In this document: positions 1 through 8,693 of the stretch, in pieces | Layout: each line of letters starts with the position of its first letter | How positions within the stretch are numbered: position 1 is the stretch's first letter | Translations under genes and position numbers: made by a program | Notes under the pieces: model-generated | The model's database searches: none | Told to the model about the DNA's origin: nothing | Seen by the model: only the letters and a program-made list of their open reading frames with translations | Source of the DNA: Nitrospirota bacterium | GTDB taxonomy: Bacteria; Nitrospirota; Thermodesulfovibrionia; UBA6902 | Reading direction: 5' to 3' | DNA length: 64,000 nt | Assembly: GCA_016207885.1 (NCBI GenBank) | Contig: JACQZE010000006.1 | Coordinates: 1 to 64,000, forward strand

Positions 1-3000
1 ATGAGAGAAATGGTAATTGGGACATCTATCTATATGATATCTCAACAGGGACAGAGACCCGGATCACTAATGATCCCGCAGATCAGTATCAACCGGTCAT
101 ATCAGGTGATTACATCGTCTGGCCAGATACAAGAAATGAAAACAATGATATTTATATGTATAACATCTCAACAGAAATTGAGACACGTGTAACTACCGAT
201 CTATCAGAGCAGGGATCTCCTGATGTCTCAGGAAACAGAATAGTTTTTGATGATGAGAGAAATGGTAATTGGGACATCTATCTATATGATATTTCAACAG
301 GGACAGAGACCCGGATCACTAATAATCCCGCAAATCAGTATCAACCGGTCATATCAGGTGATTACATCGTATGGGTAGATACAAGAAATGGCAATGAAGA
401 TATTTATATGTATGACATCGCAACTGAGACAGTGACTCCTATCACCTCTGACTCTGCAGATCAGCACCAACTAACCATATCAGGCAATTACATCGTCTGG
501 AAAGATACAAGAAATGGCGATGATGATATCTACATGTATGATATCGCAACTGCGACAGAGACACAGATCACCTTTGATCCTGCAGATCAGTATTTACCTG
601 CAATATCAGGAGAGTATATCGTTTGGATAGATAGAAGAAATGGCCCTCGAGAGATTTATATGTATACAGGTTCAGGTGACGGCATAGGAGATAACGCTGA
701 CAACTGTCCTGATGTCTATAACCCTAAAGCTGATTGGATAGATATTAATGGTAGTCCTCATATTGATGAACAGCCTGATTATGACCTTGATAATATAGGT
801 GATGCATGTGATCCTGATGATGACAATGACCTAATGCCTGATGATTGGGAGGTGGAAAATGGCCTTAACCCGCTCATGAATGATGCAGGCCTTGATCCTG
901 ATAGGGATGGTGCTACTAATTTGGAGGAATATCAGAATGGAACTGACCCGCAATTAAATGCTATGGATGCAGATAATGACGGCATTTTGAATGACATTGA
1001 TGGTAACGGCATAAGCGGTGAAAATCCATGCAGAGGCGGCAATACTGATAATTGTGATGACAACTGTATTTACGTTGCAAACCCTTTACAGGAAGACAGC
1101 GATAATGACGGCTATGGTGATGCATGTACCATTTCTCATTGCGTGAATAACAGCGCAGATCTTCAGCTGGCACTGACCGACGCAGAAAGTAATGGTTCCA
1201 ATAATCTCATAAAGCTTGTAAAAGGAACTTATAGAACAAGTGAAAACGATAATAGGTTTTTCTATTATTATTCTGATAAACCTTATGGTTTAATTGTCCA
1301 AGGAGGATATTCGAGTGATTGCACTGTCAGGGACAATGATGCCTCAAGTACTGTTCTTGATGGTGTGAATATGAGTGACGGGGTTATCGGGTTAGAGGCA
1401 TATCCTGATTCTGCTGTTCCCACACATGTGAAACTGCATGTAGATGGAGTAGCTATTAAAAATGGATGGTACGGGCTTATGATGTCTTCTGGCAGCGCGC
1501 AGTTAGAAATAAGCAACAATATTATCAGGAATAATTATGAAGACCCTTTAGGAGCCTGGTCTGACAGTGGGAATATTGTCGTAACAAATAATTTGATCTA
1601 TGACAATAACGTGACCATGAAAGGAGAAGCATGTGAGTTATCGATTTATGAAGCAGGAAAGTTATATGTAGCAAACAATACAATTACAGAGAACAATAGT
1701 GATAATCGTACTTTTAATGGCCGTTATAGAGGAGCTTTGAATATTTACCTGAATTCCGAGAATGCAAAGGCATCCATTTTAAACAATATCGTTTTCAATA
1801 ATGGAAGTACGGATATCACTATTAATGGTGTATCAGGAAATACGCCGGACGTGGCTTATGTTTACAACAATTACTATAGATTGTTAAGGCCTTATGGAAT
1901 AAATATAAATCAGGCGCCAAATATTAACTTAAGTATTATCACTGACCCATTTTTCCAAGACCCGTTATTTGTGAATAAGTTAAATAATGACTATCATCTG
2001 TCATCAACCTCACCTTTAATAGATAGAGGGAATGACTCTGCTCGTTTACTTACTGAGGTAGACTTTGAGGGCGATAATAGAAAATTTGGCAATTCCGTTG
2101 ACATCGGTGCTGATGAATATACATTGTATGATTCGGACGGTGATGGATACCGTTCTGACGAAGATTGCAATGATAACGATATACTGACTTACCCCGGAGC
2201 ACCGGAAATTTGTAATGGCATTGATAATGATTGTGACGGCATTATCGATGTTGCCGGATGCTCTGTTACATGGGACGGCTCTGAATCAACTTCATGGGAT
2301 GATCCACTGAATTGGAACCCTGAATTTATACCCTCTGCCAATCATACCGTGATCATTCCTCAAAATGCGTCCGTTTCTCTTAGCGAAGATGTTGAAGTCA
2401 ATATGTTAACCATCGGGACAGGCAGCAGTTTAATCTTGAACGGCTACAACCTGACAGTCAATGGGGATATCATTATCAACGGCACATTGGATGCTTCAAG
2501 CGGAACTTCTGACATCACCATAACAGGCAACTGGGAGAATCATGGTGATTTTATTGCAGGGCTATCTACTGTCAGGTTAGTCGGAACAGGCCAGTCAATA
2601 TATGGCTCAACCACATTCCACAATTTAGAGAAGATTTCAGATACAGGAGATACCTTGACCTTTGAGGCCGGAAGCACGCAAACCTTTACTGGGGAATTGA
2701 CGCTCAATGGTACAGATGGCAATCTCCTCTCATTGGAGAGTTCTGAACTGGGTAGGCAGTATACGATTGATCCGCAGAGCACATATCAAATATCTTTCGT
2801 GAACATGAGTGACTTATCGAGTACAACTCAGATCATCGCCTATGACTCAGAGAATTTAGGCAATAATGACCATGTAACCCTTGACATACCTCCAATGGCA
2901 ACAACTAATCCTGCGAGCAATATCAATGGGGATTCTGCTGTCTTGTACGCATCAGTCAATCCAAATGCATCACAAACAACAGTCTATTTTGATTGGGGGA

Positions 3001-4031
3001 CAGATACATCTTACGGACACTCAACTCCCGGCCAGTCCATAGGCAATGGGACAGTGAATACAACAGTTGCCGAGTTCATAACAGGGCTGGCACCAAATAC
3101 TGTTTATCACTTTAGGGCAAGAGCTGTGAATGCTGCCGGTGAAGTCACTGGTTCAGATGCAAGTTTCAGGACATCTCTGATTGTTTTAAATATAACCTAC
3201 CCTTCTGACATTGCCGCAATAGAAAGACCGGATACTATGGTCAGCGGAACGATTATCAACGGCACTAATTACGAGACTGGTGTTACCGTCAACGGAGTTG
3301 TTGCAGTTGTTTATGGGAATCAGTTCTTTGTGAATCATCTGCCTCTTGTTCAAGGGTCAAATACTATTACTGTAAATGCAGTCGATGTTAATGGTAATAC
3401 TGTCCAAAAAGAAATAAATGTAGTTGCTGATATAGCACAACCGTATGTGACATTGAACTCAAATATCGAATCCGGCATTTCGCCTATTGATGCATATTTC
3501 TCCGTTGATACAGCGATACCGAATTCCGTATCAACCTATCAGTTGGACAATAATTATAATGGGACAACTTTCCATCTTGATTATGATGACGTTAACTTTA
3601 ATAACGTCATGGTTCAATATACTACCGAAGGAGTTCATTATCCAACCATTGCTGTTACAGATGATCAAAATCCCGGCACTACATACTTTGATATGATTGC
3701 AATAGTTGTTCAGAATAAAGCACAACTTGATGAGTTGTTACATGGGAAGTGGGAGGGGATGAAGACAGCACTGGGGAATCAGGATATAGAAACATCTCTT
3801 AATTATTTTGTTTATGATGTTCGAGACACTTACAGGCAGATGTTTAATCAATTTGGTTTTGCAAAAATTAGTTCTATTTTATCAAGAAACACTGATTTCA
3901 AACTATCTGTAAATTACGGAAGAGTTTTGGAATGCGGAGCCATAAAAACAGAGGATGATGGCACTTCATACTCTTATCCTGTCCATTTCGTTCTTGATGA
4001 AAATGGGCTATGGAAGATTGGGGGATTTTAA
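1..4031 (+). CDS. Large secreted beta-propeller / thrombospondin-3 / beta-helix protein, 5'-truncated
   Basis: The reading frame is open from nt 3, so the gene starts upstream of the window; the ATG at 156 is internal. Visible order: five complete 42-residue propeller-type repeats (NGNxDIYxYDI...ISGxYIVW) at nt 3-632 and a partial sixth; calcium-binding thrombospondin type 3 repeats (DNCPDVYNP, DSDNDGYGDAC) at about 675-1190; a beta-helix-like stretch rich in NNI/NNT at about 1220-2110; a MopE-type metal-binding motif (CNGIDNDCDG) at about 2130-2265; a beta-rich adhesin-like region to 2880; a fibronectin-III-like domain at about 2880-3180; Ig-like and PKD-like domains to about 3720; and a C-terminal alpha/beta domain. 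The architecture indicates an extracellular or surface protein that binds calcium and perhaps carbohydrate. The exact function is unknown. It is followed closely by a lipoprotein and a phospholipase-like gene on the same strand. Confidence 0.85.
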   Translation, partial: ERNGNWDIYLYDISTGTETRITNDPADQYQPVISGDYIVWPDTRNENNDIYMYNISTEIETRVTTDLSEQGSPDVSGNRIVFDDERNGNWDIYLYDISTGTETRITNNPANQYQPVISGDYIVWVDTRNGNEDIYMYDIATETVTPITSDSADQHQLTISGNYIVWKDTRNGDDDIYMYDIATATETQITFDPADQYLPAISGEYIVWIDRRNGPREIYMYTGSGDGIGDNADNCPDVYNPKADWIDINGSPHIDEQPDYDLDNIGDACDPDDDNDLMPDDWEVENGLNPLMNDAGLDPDRDGATNLEEYQNGTDPQLNAMDADNDGILNDIDGNGISGENPCRGGNTDNCDDNCIYVANPLQEDSDNDGYGDACTISHCVNNSADLQLALTDAESNGSNNLIKLVKGTYRTSENDNRFFYYYSDKPYGLIVQGGYSSDCTVRDNDASSTVLDGVNMSDGVIGLEAYPDSAVPTHVKLHVDGVAIKNGWYGLMMSSGSAQLEISNNIIRNNYEDPLGAWSDSGNIVVTNNLIYDNNVTMKGEACELSIYEAGKLYVANNTITENNSDNRTFNGRYRGALNIYLNSENAKASILNNIVFNNGSTDITINGVSGNTPDVAYVYNNYYRLLRPYGININQAPNINLSIITDPFFQDPLFVNKLNNDYHLSSTSPLIDRGNDSARLLTEVDFEGDNRKFGNSVDIGADEYTLYDSDGDGYRSDEDCNDNDILTYPGAPEICNGIDNDCDGIIDVAGCSVTWDGSESTSWDDPLNWNPEFIPSANHTVIIPQNASVSLSEDVEVNMLTIGTGSSLILNGYNLTVNGDIIINGTLDASSGTSDITITGNWENHGDFIAGLSTVRLVGTGQSIYGSTTFHNLEKISDTGDTLTFEAGSTQTFTGELTLNGTDGNLLSLESSELGRQYTIDPQSTYQISFVNMSDLSSTTQIIAYDSENLGNNDHVTLDIPPMATTNPASNINGDSAVLYASVNPNASQTTVYFDWGTDTSYGHSTPGQSIGNGTVNTTVAEFITGLAPNTVYHFRARAVNAAGEVTGSDASFRTSLIVLNITYPSDIAAIERPDTMVSGTIINGTNYETGVTVNGVVAVVYGNQFFVNHLPLVQGSNTITVNAVDVNGNTVQKEINVVADIAQPYVTLNSNIESGISPIDAYFSVDTAIPNSVSTYQLDNNYNGTTFHLDYDDVNFNNVMVQYTTEGVHYPTIAVTDDQNPGTTYFDMIAIVVQNKAQLDELLHGKWEGMKTALGNQDIETSLNYFVYDVRDTYRQMFNQFGFAKISSILSRNTDFKLSVNYGRVLECGAIKTEDDGTSYSYPVHFVLDENGLWKIGGF
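3..632 (+). repeat. Tandem 126-bp coding repeats (42-residue propeller blades)
   Basis: Five consecutive 126-bp units encode 42-residue TolB/PD40-like repeats. Units 1 and 3 (nt 3-117 and 255-369) are nearly identical at DNA level: I count three substitutions in about 115 bp. Units 2 and 4 resemble each other next. The true duplication unit therefore appears to be 252 bp, a pair of blades, duplicated recently. More units may lie upstream of the window. Confidence 0.85.
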
Positions 4032-4059
4032 CATGATTATTTTGAGGAGGATTTTCAAT

Positions 4060-4617
4060 ATGAGAATTTTATGTCTTGTGCTGATGATGGTCATATTCAT
4101 GGCTACCGGGTGTTCGGCAGAGCCGAAGATAATTACAGGCACAGTCGTTGATGCTGAAACCGGTTCCCCTATTGAAGGAGCAGTTGTTCTTGTTGAATGG
4201 ACAAAGGCGGAGGGAGTGCCGGGATTGGCAAGTACAAAATCGGATAAGGTTGTGGAAGTTATTACTGACAAAGATGGGCAGTTTACCGTTGAAGATGTGA
4301 AGAAGCTGCTTATTGGCCAGCCGGATGTTGCTGTTTACAAAAAAGGGTATGTGACATGGAGCAGCAGATGGGTTTTTCCTGATCGTCAGAATAGAACAGA
4401 TTTTAAGTGGAGATCAGGGAATATATATAAACTTGACAAATTTAAGGATACATATAGCTATGTTGACCATCAAGGATTTACTATGAGTGCGGTCAATAGC
4501 ACTATTGGTGGTCCAAATGATAAACAACTTTTTTTGCGGACATATTCAGATGTCGAAGAGAAGCAGGTAATTCTTGAGCTAAGCGAAAGAGAAAAGAAGA
4601 AACGGAGACGTCCATGA
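4060..4617 (+). CDS. Lipoprotein with carboxypeptidase-regulatory-like domain
   Basis: A 185-residue predicted lipoprotein. The start at 4060 is chosen because GGAGG lies at 4046-4050, nine bases upstream; an earlier in-frame ATG at 4033 has no such site. The N-terminus is a hydrophobic signal peptide ending in a lipobox-like MATGC. It is followed by a beta-sandwich segment (TGTVVDAETGSPIEGAVVLV) typical of carboxypeptidase regulatory-like domains. The C-terminal half is charged and ends in a run of Lys/Arg. Its ATGA overlap with the next gene (4614) indicates translational coupling. It is probably an envelope-anchored accessory protein for its exported neighbours; the specific role is unknown. 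Confidence 0.8.
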   Translation: MRILCLVLMMVIFMATGCSAEPKIITGTVVDAETGSPIEGAVVLVEWTKAEGVPGLASTKSDKVVEVITDKDGQFTVEDVKKLLIGQPDVAVYKKGYVTWSSRWVFPDRQNRTDFKWRSGNIYKLDKFKDTYSYVDHQGFTMSAVNSTIGGPNDKQLFLRTYSDVEEKQVILELSEREKKKRRRP

Positions 4618-6965
4618 TAATCAGAATTTATGCAATAATATGTTCTCTCATTATTTTTCATCAGGGTATTGTGTTTGGGTATGACGATCAAACAACACAT
4701 CCTGATATCACTAATAAAGCAGTGATAGATGCATCCAGTCTTGATACATTTATGAGGACTTCTCTCGGCTTTGAGAAAGGCGTAAATTCACGTTTTCCCT
4801 CTAATTCTCAAGATCCAACAACTTCAGCACTTGAACTGCTTATGACTGGCTCCACTGACGAAGACTCCCCAGCCTGTCGCGCATCCAACCATTTTCATGA
4901 CCCACTAAAAACATGGAACCAGTCAGGCATGAGCGATGAGCCATCGTGGCTGGATGCCAAGTGTTTATTCTGGCTACCCAAGTTTTCAAACATAACATGG
5001 GCCACCGGATATTTATCACCACCGCCGGTTGGGCAAAAACAGACATTTTCATCAGATCCTTACTATGCCCCGATTAATTGGGATAAGGCAAGAAATTATT
5101 TTTATATGGCATTAACTGCTACTGCAAAAGAAGATAGAGAGGCTAACTTTGCAAGCACATTTAAGACAGTGGGGCATGTCTTGCATCTTTTGGAGGATAT
5201 GGCTGTGCCTGCGCATGTCAGAAACGATTTCACATCACATGTCGCATTTAACAAAATAACATCTGATGATTTTGTAAAATGGTTCGGTAATCACTATGAA
5301 TATTATGTTCAGACACACACAAATACTGTAACAAGCATTCCTGCTTCCGATATTAACAATAACTATCCATCCTTTACCAATCCTCGGCTTACAGATTTTT
5401 GGGATACGGATCAATACACGGGGGATAATCCTTCTTCCGGGTTAAACATTGGCTTGGCTGAATTTACAAATGCAAATTACCTAAGCGATTCTACCATTCC
5501 TTACACACTAAGGATGCCTTATCATATGTACACATATCCGAAAATTGACGACCCAAATAAACTACAGATATGTAGTGATTATGAGCCAGGATCACTTGAT
5601 AAGAGAGTCTACCTTAGCAGAATCGATAGAGGTCCTTGTCCCCTGATAACCGAAGCACGAACAGTAGATCATTTTGCAGCTCTCGGGTTTTGGAATGATT
5701 TTTCTGTAAATACAATAATAGATTCTTTTTTGCATAACGATCCAACTATGCTTGTAACACCCATATCACTTGATGATAATGTACATAAAACTTATGCAAA
5801 CGATCTCATCCCCCGAGCCGTCGGCTACTCCGCTGGGCTGTTGGATTATTTCTTCAGGGGTGATATCGACCTTATAGAAACAGATCAAGGGAATGTAATA
5901 GTTAACAATACCAATGAAGAGATAGATGGAACGTTTGAGCTTTATTATGATGATAACAGGGATGGCTCAAGACATTTTTTGTGGAGCAGCTACCTTTTTA
6001 TAGAGGGAGATAACAGAAGCACCGACTTCAACTTAATCCCTCCCCCATTTGCAGATCTATCGGCCCAATACACCCTTGTCTTCAGAGGAAGACTTGGGAG
6101 TGAAGAAGGTGCGGTCTTCGGCAAGGTCGTTGATCCTTTTTTTGATGTATCAAAAGTGCACTTCATAGTTTTCAGGGATCATGACCGTAAGATAAGAGAC
6201 AATCAAACACACGAATATAAATACCCCGGATCTATAAGCGCGCCTACACCATATGTGGAGTCAGGTGACGACAGAAGCGGATATTACAACACCCAAAGCA
6301 TTTTAATGATAACAGCCGCAACAAGGACCGTGCCGGAAAGCTGGGGCTTTGCTAACAACACGCAGTATTACTGGAACGTGCAGCCGGTTTCTGGGCAGGC
6401 AATACTCGTTCAGGAGGGAACAACGCCGGGGAATAGGCGGTTATATCATAAAGCGATAGTCAATGTAGGAGATCATAGTTTCACTGTTAATAGAATCGAG
6501 AGATCTACTCGTGGATTTCTTAATCATCCAACAGATAGTCACTATGTATATGTCAATTCTACACATACAAGCAGCCCGCTGCATAGCACATATTTTAATG
6601 ATGGTTATGACGCAATCCCCGATAAATGTGACAGTTCAATTATATTCATGCAGCCATTCTGGTCAGGAGGTAATGCCAATAGTGTAATATGGTTATTCGG
6701 GGACCCCTACACGTCTCATTTCACTCCCAGCTATACAGATGTATATGGCGTGGATCGTTTTGGTAGAAATCCAGAATTTACCGGAGATCCTTCATATAGC
6801 GCTTTTCCTGGGGAGCTTTGGTTTGGTAATGAAAGCGAACCATGGTTTGTCCATGAGAATGGTAGCGATGTAGGTTGGAGGCAACTATCAACTGAGGAGA
6901 TCAACGCAGATTGGGTTGAGATGTATTCGGGGCATAACCTGATGTATCCGCCGTTGCCATTTTAA
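4614..6965 (+). CDS. Exported zinc-dependent phospholipase C-like protein
   Basis: A 783-residue protein with an N-terminal signal peptide (hydrophobic stretch ending near residue 22, then YDDQTTHPDITNKAV). The N-terminal half carries features of the Zn-dependent phospholipase C/S1-P1 fold: an early His-Pro-Asp (HPDITNKAV) and the helix GHVLHLLEDMAVPAHVRND, matching the HxxxD...PxH zinc-binding pattern. The C-terminal half, from about residue 430, is beta-rich and unrecognised, perhaps a binding domain. GGAG lies just upstream of the ATG, which overlaps the stop of the lipoprotein gene by 4 bp. Substrate is unknown; phospholipid or another phosphodiester is an inference from the fold. Confidence 0.75.
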   Translation: MIIRIYAIICSLIIFHQGIVFGYDDQTTHPDITNKAVIDASSLDTFMRTSLGFEKGVNSRFPSNSQDPTTSALELLMTGSTDEDSPACRASNHFHDPLKTWNQSGMSDEPSWLDAKCLFWLPKFSNITWATGYLSPPPVGQKQTFSSDPYYAPINWDKARNYFYMALTATAKEDREANFASTFKTVGHVLHLLEDMAVPAHVRNDFTSHVAFNKITSDDFVKWFGNHYEYYVQTHTNTVTSIPASDINNNYPSFTNPRLTDFWDTDQYTGDNPSSGLNIGLAEFTNANYLSDSTIPYTLRMPYHMYTYPKIDDPNKLQICSDYEPGSLDKRVYLSRIDRGPCPLITEARTVDHFAALGFWNDFSVNTIIDSFLHNDPTMLVTPISLDDNVHKTYANDLIPRAVGYSAGLLDYFFRGDIDLIETDQGNVIVNNTNEEIDGTFELYYDDNRDGSRHFLWSSYLFIEGDNRSTDFNLIPPPFADLSAQYTLVFRGRLGSEEGAVFGKVVDPFFDVSKVHFIVFRDHDRKIRDNQTHEYKYPGSISAPTPYVESGDDRSGYYNTQSILMITAATRTVPESWGFANNTQYYWNVQPVSGQAILVQEGTTPGNRRLYHKAIVNVGDHSFTVNRIERSTRGFLNHPTDSHYVYVNSTHTSSPLHSTYFNDGYDAIPDKCDSSIIFMQPFWSGGNANSVIWLFGDPYTSHFTPSYTDVYGVDRFGRNPEFTGDPSYSAFPGELWFGNESEPWFVHENGSDVGWRQLSTEEINADWVEMYSGHNLMYPPLPF

Positions 6966-6991
6966 AAGAAATAAGGACGGAGGATATGAAC

Positions 6992-7831
6992 TTATAACTC
7001 TATCTCCATACCCGGATATGCGGCAAAGCATTTCAGGTTTGAATTGTTTTCGAGAATGATTTGCTGACAATCATTGACAATACCATCAAGCTCATCATCT
7101 GACCTGTTCTGATTATGATGAAAAAGGCCGAACATCTTTGCGTTTGACTCAATAGCAAGTTTAAGCGCATCCTTGTACGTGGAATGGCCGAATCCCCTTG
7201 TTTTTATATATTCCCCTTCAGTATATTCCGAGTCATGTATCAGTAAATCCGAGTCTCTCGAAAACTCAAGGTAATCATCGAACTGAAGCCCTCCCGGATG
7301 ATTGAATGTGAATTCGTTGTCAGTAATAAAGACAAATGATTTTCCATCCTCCTCGATCTTGTAACCAACCCCGAGGTTCGGGTGGCTGAGCTTTATGCGG
7401 CTTATCTTTGCCGATCCGATATGAAGAATGCTTTCATATATTTTAGTGAAGCTGATATTGGCGGCAAGGTCTTTAAAGCAGACGGGGAAGAAAGGAGGCC
7501 TCATCGTCTTTGACAGGAACCTGTGCATGTCAGCCTGCGCTGTTGGAAATCCGTACAGGTTTATCTGCGACTTTTTCAGATAGATCGGCTTGAAGAATGG
7601 GAATCCCAACATGTGATCCCAATGCGAATGAGTAAAGATGATGTGAAACTTGCGGCGGCCTTCAGTTATAAATCTGTTGCCTAACCTTCTGATGCCTGTT
7701 CCGGCATCTATGATTATGACCTCATCGTCCTTTGTCCTGACCTCAATACAGGTGGTATCGCCTCCATATTTCAGATACTCTTTTCCTGAAACAGGGATTG
7801 AGCCCCTGGCTCCCCAACATCTTATGATCAT
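6992..7831 (-). CDS. MBL-fold metallohydrolase (phosphodiesterase-like)
   Basis: A 279-residue metallo-beta-lactamase-fold hydrolase. It opens with RCWGARGSIPVSG, a signature shared with cyclic-nucleotide phosphodiesterase-like members. The zinc motif H68-x-H70-x-D72-H73 (THSHWDH) is present, followed by LIHDSEY and GFGHSTYKDA, which supply later metal ligands, and FHHNQNRSD near the C-terminus. No signal peptide, so cytoplasmic. It lies 10 bp downstream of korB with AAGGA before its ATG and is likely co-transcribed. Similar domains act as response outputs or phosphodiesterases; the substrate cannot be read from sequence. Confidence 0.85.
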   Translation of the reverse strand: MIIRCWGARGSIPVSGKEYLKYGGDTTCIEVRTKDDEVIIIDAGTGIRRLGNRFITEGRRKFHIIFTHSHWDHMLGFPFFKPIYLKKSQINLYGFPTAQADMHRFLSKTMRPPFFPVCFKDLAANISFTKIYESILHIGSAKISRIKLSHPNLGVGYKIEEDGKSFVFITDNEFTFNHPGGLQFDDYLEFSRDSDLLIHDSEYTEGEYIKTRGFGHSTYKDALKLAIESNAKMFGLFHHNQNRSDDELDGIVNDCQQIILENNSNLKCFAAYPGMEIEL

Positions 7832-7841
7832 TATTCAGTCC

Positions 7842-8693
7842 TTAATAAAACAATTTTAACGCGGCTTCCAATTTTGACAAATCAAAGGATTGATTTACAA
7901 GAGGGCTTTCTTTAATGACCGGTATCATATCTTCATAAGTGTGGCGGTTATTCCTGTATATAATTCCAAGCGGTATTCTATCTCCCCACTCCAGCGACCT
8001 TTCAAACGCCTTTAACCTGTCCTCAGAATTGTATTCAGGCTCAATGTGATAGACCCTTTCAGCATACCATTTGTACGTATTAACTTTATTAAAAGAAACA
8101 CAGGGTTGCAGTATATCAACTAAGGTAAAACCTTTATGGTTGACAGCCTCTTTTATCAATCCTTTAAGATGCTCTGAATCGCCTGCATATCCTCTTGCTA
8201 CAAAGCTGCAATCCAGCGCCACGCCGAGCGCCATCGGGTTAAGCTGTTCCGAGAAGACTCCGAAAGGCTGGTTCTTTGTCCTGGTTCCTTCGGCAGTTGT
8301 CGGGGACGCCTGCCCCTTTGTTAATCCGTACACCTGATTGTCATGCACAAAGAGCTTCACATTGATGTTTCTTCTTATGGCATGCAGCAGATGATTGCCG
8401 CCCTCTCCATAGCAGTCGCCGTCGCCTGCAACCGCCATGACGATCATCTTATGATTAGCAAGCCTGATACCTGTAGCAACAGGAAGTGTGCGGCCGTGAA
8501 GCCCGTTAAAGGTGTTGCATTTTGTGTAATGCGGAAACTTCGCTGCCTGCCCTATCCCTGAGACGATAGTGAATTGATGAGGCTCTATCCCCATCTCCAC
8601 CATGGCCTCATTAAATGACCTGAGGATATTAAAGTTGCCGCATCCCGGACACCATGCCGGCGTCTGTCCTTTATAATCTTCCAATGCGGGCAT
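7842..8693 (-). CDS. korB: 2-oxoacid:ferredoxin oxidoreductase, beta subunit
   Basis: A 283-residue beta subunit that binds thiamine diphosphate and a 4Fe-4S cluster. Visible: WCPGCGN at residues 14-20 with two cluster cysteines (C15, C18), the TPP motif GDGD (90-93) ending at N119, and a late cysteine in LQPCVSFN. The third family ligand, normally in SGIGCS, is Gln here (SGIGQAAK, Q49), with a cysteine ten residues later (TKCN, C59). It overlaps korA by 23 bp, so the subunits are translationally coupled. The pair catalyses reversible oxidative decarboxylation of a 2-oxoacid (probably 2-oxoglutarate) with ferredoxin, in an oxidative or reductive TCA route. Confidence 0.93.
   Translation of the reverse strand: MPALEDYKGQTPAWCPGCGNFNILRSFNEAMVEMGIEPHQFTIVSGIGQAAKFPHYTKCNTFNGLHGRTLPVATGIRLANHKMIVMAVAGDGDCYGEGGNHLLHAIRRNINVKLFVHDNQVYGLTKGQASPTTAEGTRTKNQPFGVFSEQLNPMALGVALDCSFVARGYAGDSEHLKGLIKEAVNHKGFTLVDILQPCVSFNKVNTYKWYAERVYHIEPEYNSEDRLKAFERSLEWGDRIPLGIIYRNNRHTYEDMIPVIKESPLVNQSFDLSKLEAALKLFY

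Noticed and set aside
1-192. A 63-residue frame from nt 1 and the ATG at 156 as gene starts
   Set aside because: The nt-1 frame is out of phase with the propeller repeats. The frame beginning at nt 3 reads continuous 42-residue repeats through 156, so the gene starts upstream of the window.
3-632. CRISPR-like array from regularly spaced repeats
   Set aside because: The 126-bp periodicity is coding, with in-frame conserved residues and no unique spacers.
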